Part shown: piece after piece, positions 55,660-64,000 of the stretch
Layout of the letters: every line of letters begins with the position of its first letter
How positions within the stretch are numbered: the first letter of the stretch is position 1
Notes under the pieces: generated by a model
Seen by the model: the letters and a program-made list of their open reading frames with translations, nothing else
The model's database searches: none
What the model was told of the DNA's origin: nothing
NCBI GenBank assembly: GCA_949128115.1
Contig: OX421963.1
Span: 54,989,306-55,053,305, forward strand
DNA from: Anaspis maculata
Lineage: Eukaryota > Arthropoda > Insecta > Coleoptera > Scraptiidae
Direction: 5' to 3'
DNA: 64,000 bases
Translations under genes and position numbers: made by a program

Positions 55660-56900
55660 ATTTGCAAACCATCCTTAGTAGGGCCTGTATCGAATGGTGT
55701 TTTTGATCAAAAGTTGCATTGTCCTATTTCGAAACAATTTCACGTAACCTCATTTGTTCTAAAATTCAAATACACCACATTGTCTAACACTGCACAGAGG
55801 CAATTCAAGCAGATCAAAATCGTTTCAGTAACGAGTAATGACCAAAATTTGTGCTTGACCGGAAATTTGTGGCGCTTAGCTTGTACAATGAAATACCATC
55901 GATGACCTTTTGGTTCAATTTTAGTGTTGAAATTTTTCAGGACTCTGCCAAGTCCATTTGACAAAGAGTCAGCCTTGATACTTATGATACTGATTCAGCA
56001 GTCAAGTTCCAATAATTATGTCTCCACTGCATAAATATGTATTTGAAAGAAATTTAGGAAAGCAAAATGGAACGCAAAAGCACAAAATATTGATAACACT
56101 AATAATGACACAAGAAAATACAAAAGAGCCTGAGGGACAATGGACGTTTCAACTCTGTAGGCAATAACACTTTGGGCATTGGAAAAAAATTGCTCATCAT
56201 TCTAACTTTGGCGGAAGGATTAATTCTTTATTGAAGAATTATTTAACATGAAGACATACGCCACCAGCCATCTTTGGATCAGAGAACCACTGCTCACTTA
56301 TTCCACCATTTATTCTATTCTTCAGAAAACGTGTTGGCATCTTTAGGTGTAAACTACTTTGAATATTGATCCAAGAAACAAGGAATATTTATTTTCAAAA
56401 CCTAAAATTACGCATCCGAGATCTACCTTTGAAAATCAGTACCTTCCAGAGGACACACCAAATTGGCATTTTCTTAGAGGATAAAACTTTTTCAATGTCT
56501 TCTTCAAATATAACGTCGCATATATACCCTTCTATTTTGAAAATTTAACATAGTCCATCGCTGGTCGAAGATTTCGCGTCTATTTAATTTTTTGACAGTG
56601 CAATTCTTTAATTTCCAATTTTTGTGGGGCCACCTATTAACGTGAACCTGAAAATATTCACAACGTGAGCACCGCAGAACTTGGCTATAAGCGCCAGCGA
56701 AGTAATTTTTTTGATATTGCTTTTAGTTCTTGAGATTCGACGAGTTTAGTTCAAATTCACGGGATTTCGTGATATTTTCTAGAAGAACCTAAAAACGGTA
56801 ATTCCAACGGAAATCCGTAAGGTGAGTGAAAGATAAGAAGATGGTACAAGCCTATTTTGAATACCTATCGAATGAGTATGTTTTGGATTTCCTAGTCCAT
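55660..56900. other. No firm feature
   Basis: Unassigned. A 33-codon minus frame (56239-56340, starting MPTRFLKNRINGG) ends about 15 bp before an AATAAA and might be a terminal exon or retrocopy end, but support is thin. Confidence 0.25.
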
Positions 56901-56904
56901 CATG

Positions 56905-57094
56905 AATTTTGAGCGTTTTTCATGTGCGGACGGCATTGTGCGTCGCGAACACGAATCCGTGCCTCGGAACGGGCTCTGTGCATTGAAACTGTGCGTCCGC
57001 GAACATCATGCGTGCGTGTGTCCCGTCCACACGCACGCACGTGTCCGCGAGCACTGTTCGTCCGCGAAAAAGTGCTCAGGTCTGTACGCACCTT
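56905..57094. mobile_element. CpG-rich MITE K, copy 2
   Basis: The right end mirrors the start of copy 1 (CTCAGGTCTGTACGCACCT). Dense in CG and CGCG motifs; the left end is diverged. It is followed at once by MITE L. Confidence 0.6.
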
Positions 57095-57095
57095 T

Positions 57096-57220
57096 AAGGT
57101 GGATTTATGCTCGCAGAAAATAAGAATAAAAATAAAAATAACAATAACAATGAAAATAAGAAAATGTAGAAAATGAGCTCTCAGATGGAAGCATTTATAC
57201 ACCAAAATAAGAAATAACAG
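57096..57220. mobile_element. MITE L, copy 1
   Basis: Begins AAGGTGGATTTATGCTCGCA, then simple AATAAAAATAA sequence, and ends with GCATTTATACACC. The inverted relative at 60603-60727 has the same start. Confidence 0.5.
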
Positions 57221-57223
57221 TAA

Positions 57224-57389
57224 AGGTGCGTTCAGTCAGCTTATTTAGCCGCAAGTTCTAATTTTAGTCGCAAGCGCTGCATCCCTTATTGGCTGTTCTG
57301 AGGAGGCTGGTTCGTCAGAGCCAATGGGCGTCGCTGCGCTTGCGACTAAAATTAAAACTTGCGGCTAAATAAGCTGACTGAACGCACCT
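57224..57389. mobile_element. MITE J with TAA target duplication (166 bp)
   Basis: TIRs of about 55 bp starting AGGTGCGTTCAGTCAGCTTA, then GCCGCAAGTT and TTTTAGTCGCAAGCGC, nearly perfect. TAA at 57221-57223 and 57390-57392. PIF/Harbinger-like by duplication; start similar to MITE K. Confidence 0.8.
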
Positions 57390-57399
57390 TAAGAATAAG

Positions 57400-58540
57400 G
57401 AATTCCAACTTTCCATTCACGGTTGCGTATTGAAGATGCGCAGATATGGCAACAGTGGCGGCGTAAAAGAGTCTTTGAGGGCGAAATGTTTCCTAAATTC
57501 TGCAAAAATCATCATCAATGTTATTGATTAATCGAGTTACGCGGTAAACTCTTGTAGAATAATATTCTACAATGTGTTTCAAACTTTCAAAGCCTTCCGT
57601 GGCTCGTGTTTTCTTCCGTTAATGACGAGATCCTAGCCCCTCCCAAAAAATACCCACCGCCACTACTGCTCAAGAAATTTAAGAATAAAAGTAACAAGTT
57701 GAATATTTTCAACTTCTGCTCGAAGATAAGCCGAACGAGTGACGAACGAGTAACGAACGCAGTCGAGCTTTGCCGATGACGATGGGGGCTGCTTTCATGC
57801 AATGCGCAGTACATCGATGTAGCAAGAGTTGCCTGAAACCGCCTGTCTTTGGGTAGGCGAGAAACTCCCACGGGTTGTTTGTAACGGCGCGGCGGTCCAA
57901 ACGTGGCGCCATCTACCAGTTATCCTCACAAGTTCAAATCAGTGATAATAGAGTATTATACTAATTTTTTTTCTCGTTGAAAATCAAAAGTACACATAAA
58001 AATACTGAGGCTGAAGTACCTATAAACTTTTTTATTGATTGATTCAGCTATTAAAAAAAATAATATAGAAAACATATAATTTGAATTTGGCGCGTGATAC
58101 CGGCGTGACGTACTTTTGTGGCAAGATGTGCTATTGGTCATGATATTGAAGTATGGATATATCACAGAACTACGACTTTCCCTTGCGCATGCACGCAAAT
58201 AAAATAGGAGGCGAGATCTGACTTTTCAAATTTGTGACACTGGCACATGTAAACTTTCCCTGTGAAACTTCGGAGCATCGAGATGAATATGGTTTTTCGC
58301 AAGCTTCTTCGGATAATCTTCTTTAAGTAGATGGTAAAATGACTGCACAATAGTTTGCTAATAATCCTGACTGCATGAGTGCCAGTAATCCTGACTGCAT
58401 GAGTACCAAAATGAAAGAAGTCAAACTCACGAGGCAAGTACCCCCATAAACTTATAAAAAATCACTTCAGTACAATCTGTGTCAAGCAGGTACTTATATG
58501 TATTCAATTTTCATTAAATGAGAAGTGTATTTCTTTGATT
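57400..58540. other. No recognisable gene
   Basis: Unassigned; short minus frames near 57587-57912 show no motif I know. Confidence 0.3.
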
Positions 58541-58544
58541 TGCA

Positions 58545-58790
58545 GGGCTGGTCAAGAACACTACGGGACGAAGCCATTATTTGAATGATTCAAGCGAAAA
58601 AGAGACCAAGGCGGGTGTGAAGGTGGATGCGTATCGCTCCTGAGCACAAAATTCGACAGAAAGATTACCATCTTTGTGTTGACATGAATGAGGACCGAGA
58701 AAAAATTATCTCGTTAACATGCACAGACTGTGTAGCAGCTCCAAGTACTTTTCTACTAACGTAAACAAGACTATGGCATTAAGAAAATTA
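58545..58790 (+). pseudogene. Unidentified coding remnant (frameshifted)
   Basis: After a possible acceptor (TTTGCAG at about 58538-58544) one frame reads VKNTTGRSHYLNDSSEKETK. A second frame reads APEHKIRQKDYHLCVDMNED, then REKIISLTCTDCVAAPSTFL. Composition and the C-x2-C pair look protein-like, and part of it resembles 27668-27725. I do not recognise the family with confidence. Confidence 0.3.
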
Positions 58791-59239
58791 GGAGTACCAA
58801 AAAGAATATAAGGTACGATAAATCAAGAAACGGAGATGTACCTACTAGTGATAATAATAATTACAGGTGGATGGAAGCATCCAACCGAGCATCCAACAGC
58901 TTTTCTATTTTGGTTACACCATAGAAGTGTATAGCCAGCCACAACCTCTACTAGTACTAGTAGAAAAGTCTTCAAAATCAGAAAGAGCTGGAAGAAGAAA
59001 GACTTTTCCCATCCATACATGAGTACATACCGTACCCACTATCCCTGCTGAACGTGATCCGTGTGTGATATTTGTTGATAAAGGGTAATTTTTTTCACCC
59101 TTCCCTCAACTTTTGAATAAAAAGTATAAGAAGCAAACTTAATATCCATTTTAATTTTATTAACGGGCCATGTACAATATTGAGTCCACCGACAATAATT
59201 ATAATAATGTAATCCAATAAATATAACAATCTGTTCTCC

Positions 59240-59982
59240 CATCTAACTTCTTTGCCAAGTTGTTCCGAAGATGACGCACTTGGTGGTCTGGCCAGAATGC
59301 ACCTCATCTGAAGGTAATCTCAGGTAATACATTGGTCGCTTATTGATATTCAATAGATTAGGAGCTTCTTTCTCTACTGGTCTCTTCTTTCGGAGGCCTC
59401 TCTGAGCTCAAGAGCAGTGACGACGATGAAGAGCTTGCAGATGGTAGATAGTCCGATGCACTCTGTTGACCTTGACTGAGTGAACCGTCATCAGAAACTG
59501 TGTGAACCAACATACTCGGCAGCACTCGGCAGCTTGTTGTTTTGTGCGCATGTGAGTTCTTGCAGAGGTCCTTGGGATATATGTCATTGGCCCACCAACA
59601 TTTAAATCAATACTTCTGACTTTTTTCTTCAAAGCTGAACTGGATACACTTGTTGGCAGACATTTTTGAGACTACAAATTTTCCCGACAGTGAATGTATA
59701 GGAGTTACGGTTGATGCTGCCGGTCTAGGTGGAGATGTCATAGGGATGGGGTTTTCAAGGATATCTTCACTTCTTATTCCTTGAACCATCTTATTCCTGT
59801 GATCTTCTCATATAAAGAGTCCTATCATAGGAAAATCGACGATCACCACCGATGCCCACGCTGAACCAGACTCTCGGTTTTGCCGGTTGGTTCGGATTGA
59901 CCATAACAAATAGTTTATTTGGTACATTGCCTAAGCGATTGTCGCGTAACGGCACAAAACACATGTTCACACGCCGAGACAT
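59240..59982 (-). pseudogene. THAP-type zinc-finger gene relic
   Basis: The minus frame from 59982 starts MSRRVNMCFVPLRDNRLGNV, then PNKLFVMVNPNQPA and VWFSVG, and ends in DRTLYMR where a frameshift yields EDH. This follows the THAP layout (C-x-VP-x-C ... KLF-x2-VP ... W-F ... YxCEDHF), but the second Cys is Arg and the third ligand Cys is lost. Downstream pieces in shifted frames (59607-59789, 59408-59632 and about 59240-59400, with NKRPMYYLRLPSDEVHSG) look like the same decayed single-exon gene. THAP domains occur in P-element-type transposases and derived host DNA-binding proteins. Which of these it was cannot be told. Confidence 0.5.
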
Positions 59983-60602
59983 TTTTCAAGTTTGTCTCTG
60001 CTGTCACCACTGATCACACTTCTGTCAGCACCAGACAGCACTGTCAGCCTTTCAAGCCTGGCTCAGATTGCCAACTTCCGACATGACTTTCTGGCGCTGT
60101 CTCACTCATAAGTATTCTCATCCTGCAATCGCCCCATACCTACGTCACACAGTAGTGGGGATAGGCCAGAGGGGGGCCAAATTCAGCCGCGTTTTGACAA
60201 GTCATGGTTCATTATTCAATTTACAAGCTACCAGGAGATATTTCAGGGGAATAAAAAAATACGGGTCCCTTCGTTTTTCATGGACTATTCATTGAAAAAG
60301 TTTGACCAACTTTTTTATAAAAGTATAATACTCTATTGTCTATTACTGCAATAATTTTGATTGAGAAGTAGATACCTACACTACACATGATATTAATTTG
60401 AAATAATGCGATGTAAAAAATTCTTTTGGATACTCACCTATTCAAGTATTATTACAGATTAGTGATATTGTATGACACCAAACAAAACAAGTAGAAAAAC
60501 AACCGCAATAACAACAGCATAAAGCTAAAAACTGTAACTAAAAATTTTGACGACTGTCATTCTAATGCTTCGAGTGACACCTAGGAGCAATGTTTCAAAC
60601 TA

Positions 60603-60727
60603 TTTCTTATTCTTATTTTCATTTCTGGAGTATAAATGGGCAGTTGCCGTTCTAATTTTTCTTATTTTTATTCTTATCGTCATTTTTATTTTTATTCTTA
60701 TTTTCTGCGAGTATAAATCCACCTTTA
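60603..60727. mobile_element. MITE L, copy 2 (inverted)
   Basis: Right end TGCGAGTATAAATCCACCTT mirrors the start of copy 1; left end CTGGAGTATAAAT forms an imperfect inverted partner. The middle is (TTATT)-rich. Confidence 0.5.
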
Positions 60728-60729
60728 GG

Positions 60730-61147
60730 CCCGGTATTTCCATCTCCGGATTTGTATTGTATAACTCTATCCGGCAGATAAACGCTGTGCTGAACGTTCT
60801 GCCTAATGTGTTGCTGAGTATGCGCATTATAAACTCAACAATCGACGCATGCGCATTTGAGACGTACCCTTCAAAACATTATGCTCTTGACCGGTTCGTG
60901 TCTTGACCACGTTCGTTGCGCCGATTGTGATGTATTTTTTGACAGTTCTAAAATTTTGCGCACTTACTTGTGTTTTAAACAGTGGCACCACTCTTTGACG
61001 GTATCTGTTATCATCATAGTTATTTCTTTTGTGTTTTTTTTATATTTTCTCTGCTTGGCAAATTTCATTCATTGAATCCGGAAAACGAGATCCCTACGAT
61101 TTTTTTGAAATGAAACCAAAATAACAAAAATTTTCAATTTTAAGTTG
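60730..61147. other. No recognisable gene
   Basis: Unassigned; nothing beyond short frames. Confidence 0.3.
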
Positions 61148-61457
61148 GTACTACCATTGTATAACTACTCCTAGTAGGCCAGCCGCCGTTCAAATTGTGC
61201 AATTTTCGGAAAGCACGGGCAGGTGGCGTGTTCAGCATTTGTCGTTTGGTCGCTCAAATTAGTTATAAATCACGTTGTCTTTAAATTTCAACGTGGCGCC
61301 CAACTTACTGATGAATGTTGATGGTTTGGTACAGAAATTTTAATTTTTCTCATATGCGCTGATAATTTCTTGCGAGCTAATTGCTCTAGGCGACATCTAG
61401 CGACAAAATCCCAAATTCGAGGCTGACCTACTAGTAATAGTTATACAATGGTACTAC
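61148..61457. mobile_element. MITE R, about 310 bp
   Basis: TIRs of about 38 bp: TACCATTGTATAACTACT, then CTAGTAGGCCAGCC, mirrored at 61420-61457. The right half contains GGCGACATCTAGCGAC, a string of a type common in insect repeats. No coding content. Confidence 0.72.
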
Positions 61458-61459
61458 TG

Positions 61460-62208
61460 TCACAAATTGAAGAAACAAAAATACACCTGTGCCTGTGATA
61501 GAGCTTGGGAAGCCGCAAACGAAATTTTAGTTCAGATCCTGTACAATACAGGGTGAAGATCAAGGTGAAGATGATAATGAAATTAAAAAATTACATCTTT
61601 GCAATGAACTAAAAAAACTGAAATCTGTTGAAAAAAAAATCAAGAGTAATATAACAAGTGCTTAGATTTGCCTGATAATTTTGGCCAGGCGATCGCGAGT
61701 GCTGGTTGTAGCGATAAATGCCCGACTCCGTAGGACCGGCTAATGGACCCGAATCCAAGGCCGAGAGCACAGAAAAAAAACTATTTTAGTACGTTATTCA
61801 AATTCAAACAATAATATGAGGCATAATTAATAATTGATCATCATAAAGTCAGTAATAGTGCTTTTAGCTTTTTGAAAGCTTATGTGTTTTTGACGGTCCG
61901 TTTTTTCGTTCCCTGTGAAAAACTGAGATCGACTTTGACGCCACATACCGGCTAAAATAAAGTTGTCCTGCTCTCAAGTAGTTATTTTGCGATAACCGAA
62001 GCGATAACTTTATTTAATGCCACTCAGTTTTATTTGTGTATCAACAATTTTCCCCGAATCAAAAATATGGCATGCTGTAGCTTGACTTCCGGTTGTCGCA
62101 TCACTTTTGACATTGACATCATCCTAATATGAATATTCTTGTTCATATATCCAACCAGTGTCGACTAATGGGAAAACAATTTCTTAGGTTTGTGACATAA
62201 TAAAATAA
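61460..62208. other. No recognisable gene
   Basis: Unassigned; ACAGGGTG occurs once (about 61552), but I see no palindrome here. Confidence 0.3.
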
Positions 62209-62210
62209 TA

Positions 62211-63174
62211 GGGGAGACAGGGGCTGGAACTAACACGGGTAGGTTGTAACAGTGCCTATAGTTTCTAGAATTTTTGTCAGATGTCGCTTGAACTCCATGT
62301 GCGATGTTCATTGACATCCACCTCCTTACCCACATTGCTGTTTTGCAACTGTCATTTAGGTTGGTATTGTTCTAACAAGTGTCCCTATTTTCCGCCTAAA
62401 AGCATAGACCCTAAAAGTAAAATCGTTGTGTCGTCTGTTGAGTGATTTTATGGCGATCTACCGAACGCAAACCAAAAGGTATATACATTGTTATGATATT
62501 GATTTCATTGGCTATCGATGGACGCAAAACAATTTGACGTCGAAATTGCGGTTTATTGTGATGTCTTAAAATTGTGTTGTGTACCCTTGGAGTCAAAAGT
62601 AACATAGTGTTACAACCAACCCCAAGCACTTTTTTCACCTGCAGAATATCATGATCAGATCACTCATGTTTTCACAAAGCTTATAGATTGCTCTCAACAG
62701 CGATTCGGACGATGATTTGTCAAATGATTGTTCCTATCTTCTCTCGGTACTTTTTCTTATTTTATAATGTTCCATTGTGATACGTTTTACTCAACATTTT
62801 GTAGGTTCCTACTGTGGCAAAGTGTTTTTCAGTTTTTCTCTATTTTTTCAAGTAAATAAGGAATAAAAGATTTTTTGTTGAATTTTATTAACATAATACC
62901 CAATACTTCATGATCTATTGCAAATTATGTTGATGTTAAAACCTACCCCAAGCATTGTTACTTTCAGCCCCAATACTGGGGCAAGAAGTAACAGCTGTCT
63001 TGATCCAGAATTTTTTTTTCAAAAATGCTTCATTAAATATTAAAAAAGAATAGTCTGCATGGAAGTCGATTGTCCAGTCTATCATAGAAACACTTTGAAT
63101 GGGAAAAAAGGTTACTAGTCTGCATGGAAAAAAATAAAAACGAAAAAAATGTTACTTTCATCCCCGGTCTCCCC
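62211..63174. mobile_element. TA-flanked element Q (964 bp)
   Basis: TIRs GGGGAGACAGGGGCTGGAA and, mirrored, GGGGAGACCGGGGATGAAA; TA on each side (62209-62210 and 63175-63176), as in Tc1/mariner/pogo elements. The phrases GTTACAACC and CCCCAAGCA recur inside (about 62600, 62955), like subterminal repeats. No convincing transposase frame. Confidence 0.65.
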
Positions 63175-63269
63175 TAATCATAATAATAACAATAGTACCT
63201 GTCCATAGAACAAAACGAGATGGGAGTGTTATCAACATTTTACTAATAAAAGTATCTCGCTACAACAAA

Positions 63270-63439
63270 CTATTGATCCACCAAAACAATCTTTTGAGCC
63301 CTAAAGTTATATTTTTCTACCTCTGGATGTTCCTCGCAGATGACGTTGTATGCATAGCAAATCCTGGCGAATTCCTCGTTACTGATCTGAAAAGACCTGG
63401 TAGTCCCATCTATATCTGCCAACTGAAGAAGCTTGGTGG
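63270..63439 (-). CDS. Terminal exon of a host gene (partial, unidentified)
   Basis: On the minus strand a good acceptor (TTTTCACTTGGGTTTCAG, cut after 63440) is followed by 170 nt open to a TAG at 63270-63272. After two bases completing a codon the product reads TKLLQLADIDGTTRSFQISN, EEFARICYAYNVICEEHPEV, EKYNFRAQKIVLVDQ. The composition is balanced, has no repeat relatives in the window and looks like a conserved soluble protein C-terminus. I do not recognise the family. The preceding exon is outside the window or in the intron beyond 63442. No AATAAA is seen before element Q begins at 63174, about 95 bp downstream. Confidence 0.55.
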
Positions 63440-63441
63440 CT

Positions 63442-64000
63442 GAAACCCAAGTGAAAATTAATGAAAGAGCACTGTATTAGCGGTAGGTACACTGAACATT
63501 AAAAAACAATATGGATTATTATAAAGTTGGCCTGTTTTTTTTATGATTTTTATGATGTTCCATATCTATGGAACATTCCGTAGGGCACAGGAGCCGCCTC
63601 ACGATGAGTAGAATACTACGTTAGTGACTTCACGTAGCATAGCCATAGCAACCATCTCTCTGATAGGCTGCTGGGGTTCGAGCCTCATAACTTCGTTAGG
63701 AATTGGAATTTTTCAATATGACTTTTACTAAAAATCATTAAAAAACTGCCTCCTTCAAGTCCATTAATGCCCGATTTCACAAACGTGGTATCAAATATTT
63801 AGTTCGGTATCAAGTCGTTAAATACTGGACTAAACAACAAAATGAATTGCAGAAACGAAAAAAAATCCGACATGGGATCAAAATTTAGTACCGAACTATT
63901 ATGATACATGATACAGCACTAAACGCCAGATAATGCCCATTTTAGATTGCACAAAGCATTTGACACGGTACTGAACCCACTTGATACGGTATCACATTTG
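63442..64000. other. Probable intron with a MITE-like end
   Basis: Upstream of the exon on the minus strand. From about 63775 to the window edge an imperfect inverted pattern (ATTTCACAAACGTGGTATCA against GGTATCACATTTG-like sequence, with GGTATCAA repeats) suggests a MITE cut by the window end. Confidence 0.35.

Noticed and set aside
63670..63690. GGTTCGAGCC resembling a polymerase III B box
   Set aside because: No upstream A box and no SINE tail recognised.

Overview
The window reads as AT-rich insect nuclear DNA that is almost entirely transposable elements nested in one another. The combination of BEL/Pao and Gypsy LTR retrotransposons, Jockey/CR1-group LINEs, pogo-, hAT- and PIF/Harbinger-like DNA elements, a THAP-type zinc-finger relic and frequent TAGGTACCTA-like strings fits an arthropod. 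A hemipteran is my best guess, but nothing here fixes the species. There is no bacterial-type gene organisation. Only one exon (63270-63439, minus) looks like an ordinary host gene.

Layout. 0.1-5.2 kb: a long palindromic DNA element (A), split by a 5'-truncated LINE and by a pogo-like element. 5.9-6.9 kb: a decayed tandem array with a period of about 120 bp. 6.9-9.9 kb: a second truncated LINE whose RT reading frame is cut by another palindromic element (C). 12.7-17.0 kb: a Gypsy relic (LTR piece, PBS, gag, a scrap of pol) that has taken a palindrome in its LTR and a Penelope-like inverted repeat in gag. 17.3-19.1 kb: an undisturbed copy (B) of element A. 20.7-21.2 kb: two MITEs. 22.4-26.9 kb: a 4.6 kb long-TIR element (F) whose loop keeps a CXC-type Cys-rich coding remnant. 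29.5 kb: a MITE. 31.5 kb: a solo Gypsy LTR. 32.2-33.0 kb: half of an H-family palindrome with a MITE inside. 34.9-35.8 kb: palindrome E. 39.6-55.7 kb: a 16 kb nest in which element N holds palindrome P, which holds a complete and very young BEL/Pao retrotransposon, plus a hAT element, palindrome H and a MITE. 56.9-63.2 kb: small MITEs, a THAP pseudogene and a TA-flanked element, followed by the terminal exon of a host gene.

Main result. Six separate palindromic elements (A, B, C, F, H, N; five sequence families) all begin TAGT, end ACTA and are flanked by 3-bp direct repeats (AAG, TTG, AGA, TTT, TTT, TAA). For C the boundary is proven, because removing it with one AGA rejoins a LINE reading frame exactly. 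Several of these palindromes also share an internal ACAGGGTG motif and a perfect YY1/Pho-type CGCCATCTT site. I do not recognise this as a named superfamily, and no transposase is visible in the window.

All coordinates were read by eye. Target-site duplications and terminal repeats were checked base by base; family names rest on recognised motifs, not on a database search.
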